Below, in pieces: positions 1 to 8,994 of a stretch of 64,000 nucleotides of DNA (position 1 is the first letter of the stretch; each line of letters begins with the position of its first letter). The notes under the pieces were generated by a model. The model searched no databases and had not been told where the DNA came from. It saw only the letters and a program-made list of their open reading frames with translations. The position numbers were made by a program, and so were the translations under genes. Origin of the DNA: Actinomadura montaniterrae (GTDB lineage Bacteria > Actinomycetota > Actinomycetes > Streptosporangiales > Streptosporangiaceae); assembly GCF_008923365.1 (NCBI RefSeq), contig NZ_WBMR01000028.1:1-64000 (forward strand). The letters run 5' to 3'.

Positions 1-1
1 C

Positions 2-514
2 CCGGGCGGCGGCGTAGGGCGCGCGCGGAACGGGGTCGATGCCCGGAGGCCGCCCCGCCGCCCGCACGTCGGGCGCGAACCCGGCTCGGAACGCCCGCGC
101 CCTGCCCCGCCACCGCCCGCCCCCGGCCCGCGGCCCCGCCACGACGACCCCGAGCCCGAGCCACAGGACCGCCGGGAGCGACGCACCCCCCGCAAGCCCT
201 GGGATGACCGCGAGCGCCGCGACCCGCGCGAGCGGCGGGACGAGCGGGAGCAGCGCGACTCGCACGAGTGGCGCGACGAGCGCGAGTGGTGGGACGAGCG
301 TGACCGGCGTGACCCGCAGCAGCGGCGCGACCAGCACGAGCGGCGAGACCCGCGCGAGCAGCGCAACGAGCGGGAGCGGCGGGCGGTGCGGGACGGGCCG
401 GAGAAGGCCGACGAGCTGGCGGCGGGGGAGCTGGCGGCGGCGCTGACCAGGAAGTCCGTCCGCGCCGGCCGGGACCTGATCGGCGGCGTCCTCAAGCGCC
501 TGCCGGGGATGTGA
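2..514 (+). CDS. Partial charged-repeat protein, unknown function
   Basis: The frame is open from the first bases to TGA at 512-514, so the 5' end lies outside the window. About 170 residues are visible. The first ~55 are Pro/Arg-rich. Next comes a stretch of about 75 residues made of Arg/Asp/Glu units of the type RRDER and RRDPRE with scattered Trp, His and Gln. The last ~35 residues look like an amphipathic helix (ADELAAGELAAAL) ending in RLPGM. The low-complexity part is probably disordered or coiled. The next gene begins 9 nt after the stop with a strong AGGAGG site between them, so the two are probably cotranscribed. I do not recognise the family. Coding status rests on the open frame, the composition and the spacing to the next gene. 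Confidence 0.5.
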   Translation, partial: PGGGVGRARNGVDARRPPRRPHVGREPGSERPRPAPPPPAPGPRPRHDDPEPEPQDRRERRTPRKPWDDRERRDPRERRDEREQRDSHEWRDEREWWDERDRRDPQQRRDQHERRDPREQRNERERRAVRDGPEKADELAAGELAAALTRKSVRAGRDLIGGVLKRLPGM

Positions 515-523
515 GGAGGAGCG

Positions 524-802
524 ATGCGCGAACCGGACGTGGAGATCAGTGCCTCGGTGAAGGCGGACGAACTCGTCATCCACGATACGCCGGACGTCGA
601 GGAGCGGGCGGGCGCCGACCCCGAGGGCGAGTCGGGGGCGAGCACCGACCGGCGGAACCTGCCCCGCCCCGTGAAGCGGAACACCACCTACCGCGACGTC
701 CGCGTCTCGCACCGCCTGAGCGCGCGCCTGACCGGCGCCGACGACGACTCCGCCGACGCCGAGGACGAGGACGCGGACGGTTCGGCCGAGCCGGACGCGT
801 GA
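524..802 (+). CDS. Small acidic protein, unknown function
   Basis: This is a 92-residue protein with an AGGAGGAGC ribosome site directly before its ATG. It has an acidic N-terminal part (KADELVIHDTPDVEER), a central basic patch with RRNLPRP and TYRDVRVSHRLSARL, and a strongly acidic Asp/Glu/Ala tail. No signal peptide, Cys or membrane segment is present. It follows the charged-repeat gene by 9 nt and is followed by the amidase gene after about 20 nt, so the three may form one transcript. The central motif suggests a conserved small family, but I cannot name it. Confidence 0.6.
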   Translation: MREPDVEISASVKADELVIHDTPDVEERAGADPEGESGASTDRRNLPRPVKRNTTYRDVRVSHRLSARLTGADDDSADAEDEDADGSAEPDA

Positions 803-820
803 CCGGCCGGGCTCGTTAGC

Positions 821-1399
821 ATGGGGATCATGACCGCGCCCGCAGGTCCGCCCGTGGACGACCGGCTCGTCTCCTGGTGGGGGTCGCTGGAGCGGCGGTC
901 GCCGGAGTCCATCACGACCGTCGTCCTGCACGCCACGGAGATCCCGACGCTGTCGGAGGCCTGGGACTACGCCGAGCGGAGCGCGGACGGGAAGGACGAC
1001 GGGACCGGGGTGTGCGGCCACCTCTACGTGGACCGCGACGGGAGCTGCCACCGCTTCGTGCCGCTCGACCGGGTCGCCGCGCACGCCGCGGGGCACAACA
1101 CCCCGTCGATCGGGATCGAGCTGGTCAACACCGGCCGCCATCCCGACCATTTCCATTCGCGGTCGCAGGTCCCTTCCGAGGACTTCCCGCCGGAGCAGAC
1201 GGCGGCGCTCATGGCGCTGCTGACCGTCCTCACGGAGACGCATCCCTCGGTCGCGCGCCTGGTGCGCCACAGCGATCTGGACCGGGAGCTGATCCCCGCG
1301 TCCGACGACCCGGAGGTCCTGGTGCGGCGGCGCATCGACCCCGGCCCGCGCTTCCCCTGGGACGACGTCCGGCGCCACTGGGAGCGGCTCACCCGCTGA
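821..1399 (+). CDS. N-acetylmuramoyl-L-alanine amidase (PGRP/Amidase_2 type)
   Basis: This protein of about 190 residues is a zinc amidase of the Amidase_2/PGRP fold, which cleaves the bond between MurNAc and the L-Ala of the peptide stem. Visible features are the first zinc His in TTVVLHATE, the GHLYVDRDGSCHRFVPLDRVAAHAAG core with the His of the second metal position, the SIGIELVNTG strand and a late LVRHSDLD segment for the third ligand. There is no signal peptide, so it is either cytosolic (muropeptide recycling) or exported otherwise. Two in-frame ATGs, at 821 and 830, are possible and neither has a strong ribosome site. Similarity to 1,6-anhydro-muropeptide amidases (AmpD-like) is possible but not certain. 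Confidence 0.8.
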   Translation: MGIMTAPAGPPVDDRLVSWWGSLERRSPESITTVVLHATEIPTLSEAWDYAERSADGKDDGTGVCGHLYVDRDGSCHRFVPLDRVAAHAAGHNTPSIGIELVNTGRHPDHFHSRSQVPSEDFPPEQTAALMALLTVLTETHPSVARLVRHSDLDRELIPASDDPEVLVRRRIDPGPRFPWDDVRRHWERLTR

Positions 1400-1409
1400 C
1401 GGCGCCGCC

Positions 1410-2816
1410 TCAGGCGGGGGCGCGCTCCCCGAACCGGGACCGCAGGTCGGCGTCGACCTCGGTGAAGTCGCGCTCCTTGGTCTCCGGGACGAAGCGGCTC
1501 ACGAAGACCCAGCCGAGCCCCGCGATCACCGCGAAGATCCAGAACGTCTCGCCCTGCCCGAGGACGCCCGCGATCGGCAGGAAGACCAGGCTGACGACGA
1601 AGTTCGCGAGCCAGTTCACCGCGGTGGACGCGCTGGACCCGGCGGCGCGGGCGCGCGGCGGGAAGATCTCGCCGATCAGCGTCCAGAACACCGGCCCGGT
1701 CCCGACCGCGTAGCCGGCGATGTACAGCACCATGAACACCAGCGACAGCCCGGACGACCAGCCCGCGACGAACGACAGCCCGAGCAGCGCCATCATCACC
1801 GTCATCGCGCCGAGCGAGAACAGCAGCAGCGGGCGGCGCCCCGCCCGGTCGATGACGCGGATCGCGACCAGTGTCATCACCAGGTTGATGACGCCGATGG
1901 CGATGGAGTAGACGATCGAGTTGGACGCGGTCAGCCCGGTCTCCTCGATGATCGTCGGGGCGTAGTAGATGATCGTGTTGATGCCGCCGAACTGCTGCAC
2001 GGCCGCCAGCGCCAGCCCGACGACGAGCGCGGGCCGGACGTCGGCGGCGAGCAGGGACCGCCACCCGGTCCGGTCGTCGTCCTGCCGCGCCCGGTTCCGG
2101 TCGTAGCGGTCGAGGAGCCGGTCGGCGGTGGCCTCGTTGGTGACGGACGCGACCAGCCGGCGCGCCTCGTCGCGTTCGCCGCGCGCGGCGAGCCAGGCGG
2201 CCGACTCCGGCAGCACCCACAGCGACGCGACGACGATCACCGCGGCGGGCACCGCGCCGACGCCGATCATGGCCCGCCAGTCGCCGGCCCCGGAGAACGC
2301 GAGGTTGGTCAGGTAGGCGACCAGGATGCCGATCGTGATGAGCAGCTGGTTGAGGGTCAGGGTGCGGCCCCTGATCTCCTTGGGGGAGATCTCCGACAGG
2401 TACACCGGCACGGTCGCCGACGCGCCGCCGACCGCGAGGCCGAGGACGAGCCGGCCGAGCACCAGCATCGCGTAGCCGGTGGACAGGACGGCGATGACCG
2501 TCCCGACCAGGAACACCAGCCCCTCCAAACCGAGGATCTTCCGGCGCCCGATCCGGTCGGCGATGCGGCCCGACCCCATCGCGCCCGCCATCGCGCCCAG
2601 CACCAGCACGCTGACCACGCTGGACTGCTCGAACGAGTTCAGCCCGAAGTCGGTCTTGATGTAGAGCAGCGCCCCGGAGATCACGCCGGTGTCGAAGCCG
2701 AACAGGAACCCGCCGACCGCGATCAGGACGGCCCAGAGCCAGATCTTGCGCAGCCCGTCCGGCGGGACCTCCGACAGCGGCCCCTCGTAGACCGTCGCGG
2801 TGGAGAACCCCTGCAC
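1410..2816 (-). CDS. Sugar-porter family MFS transporter
   Basis: This is a 468-residue membrane protein with about 12 hydrophobic segments, the usual size for the sugar porter family (glucose/xylose/arabinose/inositol:H+ symporters). The hallmarks are present: FGFDTGVISGALLY in TM1, GRIADRIGRRK between TM2 and TM3, PVYLSEISPKEIRG after TM4, QQFGGINTIIYYAP in TM7, DRAGRRPLLL between TM8 and TM9, and PETKERDF after TM12. The start is GTG at 2816. It acts in the cytoplasmic membrane as a proton-coupled importer. The sugar cannot be deduced. It faces the amidase gene with a 10-nt gap, and the LuxR regulator upstream is a plausible but unproven controller. Confidence 0.88.
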   Translation of the reverse strand: MQGFSTATVYEGPLSEVPPDGLRKIWLWAVLIAVGGFLFGFDTGVISGALLYIKTDFGLNSFEQSSVVSVLVLGAMAGAMGSGRIADRIGRRKILGLEGLVFLVGTVIAVLSTGYAMLVLGRLVLGLAVGGASATVPVYLSEISPKEIRGRTLTLNQLLITIGILVAYLTNLAFSGAGDWRAMIGVGAVPAAVIVVASLWVLPESAAWLAARGERDEARRLVASVTNEATADRLLDRYDRNRARQDDDRTGWRSLLAADVRPALVVGLALAAVQQFGGINTIIYYAPTIIEETGLTASNSIVYSIAIGVINLVMTLVAIRVIDRAGRRPLLLFSLGAMTVMMALLGLSFVAGWSSGLSLVFMVLYIAGYAVGTGPVFWTLIGEIFPPRARAAGSSASTAVNWLANFVVSLVFLPIAGVLGQGETFWIFAVIAGLGWVFVSRFVPETKERDFTEVDADLRSRFGERAPA

Positions 2817-2999
2817 GTCAGGCCCGCCGCCCCGCCGCGCCCGTCCCGCGCGTCCTGCCCGTCCGGCTGCGCGCGGCCGCCCGAACCGTCGTCATCACCG
2901 CTGACCCCCCGATCGGCATCGACGTGCTGACCAGGCCCTACCCTCCGTGATCGAGAGCACACGCACCGGGGCCGGGGGGTGAACCGCCGCTCGTCCGGG

Positions 3000-5318
3000 T
3001 CAGGACTCCTGCTCGGTGATCCAGACGGCGATCTGCGCGCGCGAGGAGAAGCCGAGCTTGGACAGGATGTGCTCGATGTGCGAGTCGGCGGTGCGCTTGG
3101 CGATCGTCAGCCGCTCGGCGATGTCGCGGTTCGACAGCCCCTCCGCCACCAGCGCCGCCACCTGCAGCTCGCGCTCGGTGAGCGGGCAGGCGTCCGCCGC
3201 GGGCGCGTCCGCGGGGTCGTCGGGGACGGGGGGTTCGCCGAGCGCGTCCCGGATCGCGTGCGCGGGCGCGAGCCGCCCGCCCTCCTCGAACGCGGCGCGG
3301 TACCGCCGCTCGCCGAGCGCCTCCATGGCCTTGCCGGTGTGGATCTCGCGCAGCATCGCGTGGTGCGGGCCGAACCACGCGGTCTGGGTGGACTCGCGCA
3401 TCCGGTCGGCGGCGCCGAGGAGCCGGACCGCGCGGACGTACTCGCCGCCGCTGCACAGGCACCCGGCGATCGCCTCCAGCCCGAGCGTCATGCCGAGCTC
3501 GTCGCCGAGGTCGCGCTTGATCCGCAGCGACCGGCAGAGCCGTTCGAGGGACGCGCCGAGGTCGCCCGCGAGCCACAGCGCCAGCCCGCACACGAGCATG
3601 CCGTAGGAGCGCACCCACAGCTCCCCGTGCTCCTCGCCGGTCCGCGCGCCCTGCCCGGCGTGCGCGACGGCCGCCGGGTAGTCGCCCTTGAACAGGTACG
3701 CGACGCCGCGGAAGACCTCGACGAGCAGGAACAGCACGTCGCCGGCGGCGTCGTCGCCGCGCACCTCGTCGGCGGCGCCGAGCAGCCGCAGCGCGAGGTC
3801 GACGTCGCCGGCGAACAGCGCCGCGACCCCCTGGCACGAGACGATCAGGGCGGCCGTGTCGTCGTCCCCCTCCGCCCGCGCCTGCACCAGCGCCCGGTCG
3901 AGCAGCTCCCCGGCCGCGCCGAGGTCGTCCTGCAGGACCATCGTCAGGGCGGCGACGCCGAGGAAGCCCGACCAGCCCTCGCCGGTGGTGTCGCGGGTCT
4001 CCAGGAGCCGGTCCATCCAGTGCCGGCACTCGCCCGCCATGCCGTGCAGCATCCAGAGCCGGCCGAGCGCCTCCATCGCGTCCCGGATCGTCGCGGTCTC
4101 CGCCGTCGGCAGGACGTGGCCGAGCAGCGCGCGGATGTTGGCGCGCTCGCTGCCGAACCAGGCGAGCCACCCGACCTGCCCGGCGCCGGCAAGCTCGGCG
4201 CGGGCGGTCCGGAGCCGCCCGGCGTACCAGTCGAAGCAGCGCTTCCTGAGGAGCGTCTCGCCGCCCTGCGCGGCGAGCCGCTCGACGCCGTACTCCCGCA
4301 GGCTGTCGAGCATCCGGTAGCGCACCTGGCCGCCGCGGTCGGCGCGCTGCACGATCGACTTGTCCACCAGCCCGGTGAGCAGCTCGACGACGTGCTCGGC
4401 GGGCAGGTCGTCGCCGGAGCAGACGTGCTCGGCGGCGTCGAGCTCGAAGTCGCCGGCGAACACCGACAGCCGCGCCCACAGCAGCCGCTCGCCGGCCGAG
4501 CACAGCGCGTGGCTCCAGTCGATCGCGGCGCGCAGCGTCTGGTGCCGCGGGACGCTCGTGCGCACGCCGCGGGCCTGGAACAGCCGGGTGCCGAGCCGCT
4601 TCAGCACCTGGTCGGCCGAGAACGTCCGCAGCTGCACCGCGGCCAGCTCGATGGCGAGCGGGATCCCGTCGAGCCGGTCGCAGAGCCGGACGACGGCGTC
4701 GCGGTTGCCGCGGGTGAGCGTCCAGCCCTGGACGGCCGCGGCGGCGCGCTCGGCGAACAGCTTGACCGAGTCGCACTCCTCGCCGTCCGCGGCATCGGCG
4801 CGGCCGGGCTCGGGCCGGCCGAGCGGCGCGACCGCGATGGTGTGCTCGCCGAGCACGTCGAGAGGCTGGCGGCTGGTCGCGAGCACGCGCAGCCCGGGCG
4901 CGCTGCGCAGCAGCGCCTCGGTCAGCGCGGCGCACTCGTCGAGGAGGTGCTCGCAGGTGTCGAGGACGATCAGGACGCGCCGGTCGGCGAGATGGTCGGC
5001 GAGCCGGGACGCGGCGGGCTCGCCGCCCTGCTCGACGAGGCCGAGCGCGTCGCAGACCGCCTGGGCCAGCAGCGACGGCTCGGTGAGGCCGGAGAGGGCG
5101 ACGAAGTACACGCCGCCGTCGAACGCGTCGCGCGCGCGGGTCGCGGTGCGGACCGCGAGCCTGGTCTTGCCGACCCCGCCCGGGCCGGTCAGGGTGACCA
5201 GCCGGTGCCCGTCGATCAGCCGCCTGACCTGGTGGAGCTCCGCCTTCCGCCCGACGAAGCTGGTGAACTCCGCGGGGAGTCTTCCCGTCTGCCGTTCCAG
5301 CGTCACATTCAGCGCCAC
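3000..5318 (-). CDS. Large ATPase-LuxR transcriptional regulator
   Basis: This is a 772-residue regulator of the predicted-ATPase/LuxR type found in actinomycetes. After a short lead (FTSFVGRKAELHQV) comes a Walker A motif TGPGGVGKT at about residues 44-52, a Walker B-like RVLIVLDTCEHLL near 112-125, and NB-ARC-like helical segments. A long alpha-helical, TPR-like region follows, and a C-terminal LuxR HTH occupies roughly the last 65 residues (LTERELQVAALVAEGLSNRDIAERL). The GTG start at 5318 has a GGAG site upstream. Family members act as ligand- or nucleotide-switched activators. Its target may be the downstream MFS gene (gap of 183 nt) or genes elsewhere. Confidence 0.85.
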   Translation of the reverse strand: MALNVTLERQTGRLPAEFTSFVGRKAELHQVRRLIDGHRLVTLTGPGGVGKTRLAVRTATRARDAFDGGVYFVALSGLTEPSLLAQAVCDALGLVEQGGEPAASRLADHLADRRVLIVLDTCEHLLDECAALTEALLRSAPGLRVLATSRQPLDVLGEHTIAVAPLGRPEPGRADAADGEECDSVKLFAERAAAAVQGWTLTRGNRDAVVRLCDRLDGIPLAIELAAVQLRTFSADQVLKRLGTRLFQARGVRTSVPRHQTLRAAIDWSHALCSAGERLLWARLSVFAGDFELDAAEHVCSGDDLPAEHVVELLTGLVDKSIVQRADRGGQVRYRMLDSLREYGVERLAAQGGETLLRKRCFDWYAGRLRTARAELAGAGQVGWLAWFGSERANIRALLGHVLPTAETATIRDAMEALGRLWMLHGMAGECRHWMDRLLETRDTTGEGWSGFLGVAALTMVLQDDLGAAGELLDRALVQARAEGDDDTAALIVSCQGVAALFAGDVDLALRLLGAADEVRGDDAAGDVLFLLVEVFRGVAYLFKGDYPAAVAHAGQGARTGEEHGELWVRSYGMLVCGLALWLAGDLGASLERLCRSLRIKRDLGDELGMTLGLEAIAGCLCSGGEYVRAVRLLGAADRMRESTQTAWFGPHHAMLREIHTGKAMEALGERRYRAAFEEGGRLAPAHAIRDALGEPPVPDDPADAPAADACPLTERELQVAALVAEGLSNRDIAERLTIAKRTADSHIEHILSKLGFSSRAQIAVWITEQES

Positions 5319-5929
5319 GCCGTCTCCGAGTCAGTTCCCGCCGGACGCCCGGCAACCAGAGGGGACTTTTGAAGTGTAGTCGCGGTGCTACGGAAGGCGA
5401 CCATGAATCGGTACCCGGAATCGGTTCATCTACCGATGGCGGAGGCCGCCGCCTCCGCCAGGATGGGCATCGGCCGCACGGGGGTACGGGCCGTCCCGGC
5501 ATGGGGAGTGACGGGCCGTCCGGCCGGACGGGCGACGACGCGCCGCGCGCGGTCGCACGGCGGATGCCTCCGGGCGGGCCGCCCCACCGGTGTTCCCGCG
5601 CGGTCCGCCGGACGGCGGCCGGGGATCCGGGGGGAACCTCCGGCCGCCGGGGGCCCGGCCCCCGCCATCGTCACCGTGCTGTCGGCGCCGGTGGCGGTGG
5701 CGGGCTCAAGGCCGCGCCGGCGACGCGCTCAGGGGCGCCCCCGCGTCGTGCCCGTGACGGGCTCGTGACCGGCGGTGATGCGGGGCAAGTGGACCCTTGC
5801 CCCTTTTGACACTCAGTGCCACTATGGCTGTCGACCGCTTATCGGCCCGATGGCAGCGCAGCCGTTGTCCGCCCGAAAAGGCCTTCCACCCTGCGTCGCC
5901 GGGTCTTGACCCATGTGGAGGAAGAAGCC
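5319..5929. other. Intergenic region with no convincing gene
   Basis: These 611 bases between the LuxR-type regulator and the mycofactocin-coupled SDR hold only short open frames with composition unlike real genes here (Arg/Gly/Pro/Ala noise). The region should contain divergent promoters for both neighbours. One inverted and directly repeated motif near 5403-5429 is listed separately. The last 20 bases carry the GGAGGAAG ribosome site of the SDR. Confidence 0.6.
5403..5429. promoter_or_regulatory. Candidate operator upstream of LuxR-type gene
   Basis: ATGAATCGGT and ATCGGTTCAT form arms pairing at 8 of 10 positions around a 7-nt centre. The same stretch also holds two direct AATCGGT copies. 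It lies about 85 bp upstream of the GTG of the ATPase-LuxR gene in otherwise GC-rich spacer. An autoregulatory site is a reasonable inference, but there is no direct evidence. Confidence 0.3.
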
Positions 5930-6736
5930 ATGGCGCGTTTGGCAGGCAAGGTCGCTTTCATCACCGGCGCGGCGCGCGGGCAGGGGCGCGCGGAGGCCGT
6001 CCGGCTCGCGTCCGAGGGCGCCGACATCATCGCCGTCGACCTCGTGGGGTCGGCCAGCTCGTACGTCCCCTACGAGCCCTCCGCCCAGTCCGACCTGGAC
6101 GAGACCGTCAAGCTGGTGGAGGCGCGGGGACGCCGAGTGGTGGCCCGCAAGGCGGACGTGCGCGACCTCGCCGCGCTCCAGGCGGCCGTCAGCGAGGGCG
6201 TCGCCGAGCTCGGCCGGCTGGACGTCGTGGTGGCCAACGCCGGGATCGTGAACTACGGCCGCACCTGGGAGCTCGACGAGGAGCAGTGGCAGGACGTCAT
6301 CGACACCAACCTCACGGGGGTGTGGAAGACGGTCAAGGCCACCGTGCCGACGCTCATCGAGCAGGGCCAGGGCGGTTCGATCATCATCACGAGCTCGGTG
6401 GCCGGCCTGAAGGGGCTGCCGTTCCTCGCCCACTACGCCTCGTCCAAGCACGGTGTCGTGGGCCTGGCGAAGGTGCTGGCCAACGAGCTGGGCGAGCACG
6501 ACATCCGGGTCAACACCGTCCACCCGCACGGGGTGCGGACCGGCATGACCGCCGGGAAGATGACCGAGCTGCTGGAGCAGGCCCCGATGCTCGCGCCCAT
6601 CTACATGCCGACGCTGCCCTACGAGATGGTCGAGGCCGAGGACATCGCGAACATCGTGGCGTTCCTGGCGTCCGACGAGGGCAAGTACATCACCGGCGCC
6701 CAGCTGCCCGTGGACCTCGGTGCGCTGAACCGCTGA
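5930..6736 (+). CDS. Mycofactocin-coupled SDR family oxidoreductase
   Basis: This is a 268-residue short-chain dehydrogenase beginning MARLAGKVAFITGAARGQGR, with a GGAGGAAG ribosome site before its ATG. Standard SDR motifs are the TGAARGQG cofactor loop, VVANAG, a Ser in ITSSVAG and YASSK. Between beta-strands 2 and 3 there is an extra segment (about residues 42-70, with PYEPSAQSDLDETVKLVEARG). That insertion is typical of the mycofactocin-coupled SDRs (TIGR03971), which keep NAD(H) tightly bound and pass electrons to mycofactocin instead of exchanging NAD. It faces mftF with a 2-nt gap, fitting a role as a dedicated alcohol/hydroxy-acid dehydrogenase of the system. The substrate is unknown. 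Confidence 0.88.
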   Translation: MARLAGKVAFITGAARGQGRAEAVRLASEGADIIAVDLVGSASSYVPYEPSAQSDLDETVKLVEARGRRVVARKADVRDLAALQAAVSEGVAELGRLDVVVANAGIVNYGRTWELDEEQWQDVIDTNLTGVWKTVKATVPTLIEQGQGGSIIITSSVAGLKGLPFLAHYASSKHGVVGLAKVLANELGEHDIRVNTVHPHGVRTGMTAGKMTELLEQAPMLAPIYMPTLPYEMVEAEDIANIVAFLASDEGKYITGAQLPVDLGALNR

Positions 6737-6738
6737 GC

Positions 6739-8241
6739 TCAGCGCGGATCGCGGCCGGCCGGGCGGACGGCCGCGATCCACCGTCCGGCGGCCTTGAGCG
6801 CCCGGTCCCGGACGGACGGGAACGACTCGGGGAACCGCACGTCCGGCAGCAGGGGGGCGGCCGTGCGCGCGCGGGCGGACGCCGCCGTCACCCCGGACCC
6901 GTAGGCGACGTCCTCCGCGAGACGCAGGACGGTGTAGCGGACGGGGTCGATGGCGGGACGCTGCCGCAGCCATTCCAGCGCGATCGGCGCGAGCATGGCC
7001 ACGGCCGCGGCGCGGGCGAGACGGCTGCGGCGGGAGGCGGCGAGCGCGACCAGGCCGAGCGGCCACCACTCGCGGCGCAGCGCGTGCCCGATCGCGGCGG
7101 CGTCGGCGGCGACGCCCTTCCCGACGATCGCGGCGGCCAGGCTCCAGTCGGCGGGCAGCCGTGACAGCCGCCTGGCCAGCAGCGCCGCCGCCACACCCGC
7201 GACACCGGCCGCCGTGCCCGGACGTCCCCGCGCCAGCAGGGCGAGCACCGCGAGGTTCCACAGCGACGGCCGGGCCGGCGCGAGCCTGCCGGGATGGCGC
7301 CGCGCGAGGTCGGCGGCGGACGTGCCGTACTCGTGCCGCCGCTTCGCCCAGGCCGCCGGGTGCAGCCTCGGCGTGTGCGCGACGCGCGCGGCGGGCTCGT
7401 AGCGGACGTTCCACCCTTGGTCGCCCAGCCGCCACACGAAGTCGACGTCCTCGCCGAGCCGCAGGTCCTCGTCGAACGGGCCGTCCGGGACGGCCGCGAC
7501 CCGCACGAGCAGCGTCGCGGTCGGCACGAACCCGAGCCGCCCGCCGGGGCGGACCAGCGCGGGCCGCAGGCCCATGTCCAGCGCCGACCGCGCGGTCTCG
7601 TAGCGGGCCAGCAGCCCGGTGTCGTCCGACAGCGGGACGATCCGGGGGGCGACGGCGGCGACGCGCGGGTCGTCGAAGTGCGGGACGAGGACGTCGAGCC
7701 AGCCCGCCATCGGGCGGCAGTCGGAGTCGACGAACGCGGCGAGCCGGGTCTCCACCAGGCGCAGGCCGGTGTTGCGCGCCGCCGCGGGGCCCCGGTTGCG
7801 GGAGTGCCGGACGAGCCGCGCCCCGTACGCCTCCGCGATCCGCCGCAGCGGTTCGGGATCGGGGGAGGCGTCGTCCACGACGACCACCGGTACGTCCCCG
7901 ACGGCGGCCAGGGACCGTTCCAGCTCGTCGGCCCGCTCGTAGGCGGGGATCACCACCGTCACGTCGTGCGGCCCGGGACGCGGCGCCGGAAGCGGGTCGG
8001 CCATGCCGAGGTCGAGGAGCTTGCGGGCGAGCGCCCGCCCGAGCGGCGAGGCGTCGGCGAGCCCGGCGCGGCCCGCCCGGCGCAGCGCCGCCAGGTGGGG
8101 GCGCGCCGCGTCCGCCAGCCGGACCACCTTCCAGGGCGCGCCGCCGGTGGCCACGCGCCCGCCCGACCAGAGAGAGGTGTCGCGGGCCAGCGCGACGGGC
8201 AGGCCGTCAGGCAGCCGGAACCGGTCCTTCGGCCCGCTCAT
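6739..8241 (-). CDS. mftF: Mycofactocin glycosyltransferase MftF
   Basis: This 500-residue GT2-type protein is the last gene of the mft operon. After a ~90-residue N-terminal domain (DRFRLPDGLPVALARDTSLW), the GT-A domain starts at VTVVIPAYERADE (about 94-106). VVVDDASPD follows, then the DSD metal motif at about 172-174 (FVDSDCRP), and GEDVDFVWRLGDQGWNVRYEP as the acceptor/ED region. The C-terminal third has hydrophobic stretches that may hold the enzyme at the membrane. MftF adds a beta-1,4-glucan chain to mycofactocin. Its ATG overlaps the mftE stop in an ATGA, so it is translationally coupled. Confidence 0.93.
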   Translation of the reverse strand: MSGPKDRFRLPDGLPVALARDTSLWSGGRVATGGAPWKVVRLADAARPHLAALRRAGRAGLADASPLGRALARKLLDLGMADPLPAPRPGPHDVTVVIPAYERADELERSLAAVGDVPVVVVDDASPDPEPLRRIAEAYGARLVRHSRNRGPAAARNTGLRLVETRLAAFVDSDCRPMAGWLDVLVPHFDDPRVAAVAPRIVPLSDDTGLLARYETARSALDMGLRPALVRPGGRLGFVPTATLLVRVAAVPDGPFDEDLRLGEDVDFVWRLGDQGWNVRYEPAARVAHTPRLHPAAWAKRRHEYGTSAADLARRHPGRLAPARPSLWNLAVLALLARGRPGTAAGVAGVAAALLARRLSRLPADWSLAAAIVGKGVAADAAAIGHALRREWWPLGLVALAASRRSRLARAAAVAMLAPIALEWLRQRPAIDPVRYTVLRLAEDVAYGSGVTAASARARTAAPLLPDVRFPESFPSVRDRALKAAGRWIAAVRPAGRDPR

Positions 8242-8993
8242 GTCCGGGGCACCGCCGGGTCGAGGAGCCGCCCGCGCTCGTCCGCGCGCCCGCCCGCGAT
8301 CCGGCGGACGGCCGACGCGACCATGGCCGCCACGATCTCGCGGCCCCGCTCGGCGGAGGCCCCGGCGGGGTCGCCGAGCACGCCGGACGGCGAGACGGCG
8401 CGGACACCGCCCGCGACCAGGTCCGGCATGATCGCGGCCAGCGGGCGGGCGTCCCCGGTGACGGCGTCGAACGGCCGCACCAGGTCAGGGGCCAGGTGCA
8501 GCATCGCGGACGTCTCGGTGAACCCGGCGTGCGCGTCGCCGCCGGGCACGCCGCAGCCGACCCAGGCGGCGTCGTGCCCCTCCGCCCGCATCTGCCCGGT
8601 GGCGGCGTCGAGGGTCGGGACGTTGCCGCCGTGCCCGTTGACGAAGACGACGCGTCCCGCCCACAGCGCGAGCGACCGCACGGTCTCCACGAGCACCGCC
8701 TTCAGCGCCTCGTGCCCGATCGAGACCGTCCCGGGGAAGCCGGCGTGCTCGCCGCTCGCCCCGAACGCGATCGCGGGCGCGACGAGCACCTGCCCTTCCG
8801 CGTCCGGGCGCAGGGCGCCGGCCGCGCGGCCGGCGACCGCCTCGGCGATCACCGTGTCGGTCGACAGCGGCAGGTGCGGGCCGTGCTGCTCGGTCGACCC
8901 GACCGGCACCAGGACGAGCGGGGCCGCCCGGACGTCCGTCCAGGCGGCCCCCGCCAGGTCGTCGGAACCGCGCAGGTCTCCGGCACCGGCCAC
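8238..8993 (-). CDS. mftE: Mycofactocin precursor peptide peptidase MftE
   Basis: This 251-residue creatininase-family metallopeptidase releases the C-terminal Val-Tyr-derived moiety of MftA after MftC action, leaving the glycyl product used by MftD. Metal-site segments are VPVGSTEQHGPHLPLSTDT (Glu, His and Asp ligands), VFVNGHGGN and the TETSAMLHLAPDLV helix. The start is GTG at 8993, one nucleotide after the mftD stop. The stop overlaps the mftF start. Length and motifs match the family, and position between mftD and mftF settles the name. Confidence 0.93.
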   Translation of the reverse strand: MAGAGDLRGSDDLAGAAWTDVRAAPLVLVPVGSTEQHGPHLPLSTDTVIAEAVAGRAAGALRPDAEGQVLVAPAIAFGASGEHAGFPGTVSIGHEALKAVLVETVRSLALWAGRVVFVNGHGGNVPTLDAATGQMRAEGHDAAWVGCGVPGGDAHAGFTETSAMLHLAPDLVRPFDAVTGDARPLAAIMPDLVAGGVRAVSPSGVLGDPAGASAERGREIVAAMVASAVRRIAGGRADERGRLLDPAVPRT

Positions 8994-8994
8994 G

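Noticed and set aside
2-802. Gas-vesicle accessory proteins
   Set aside because: The charged-repeat style and a small acidic partner reminded me of accessory genes in such clusters, but no Gvp motif is seen.
2979-5372. A nearly 800-codon open frame on the plus strand opposite the LuxR-type gene
   Set aside because: It is a composition shadow of the minus-strand gene: Arg/Ala/Pro/Gly-rich, no domain, no ribosome site, while the opposite strand shows Walker A and HTH motifs.
5369-5809. Short plus-strand frames between the LuxR gene and the SDR
   Set aside because: No ribosome site, no motif, and composition like GC noise.
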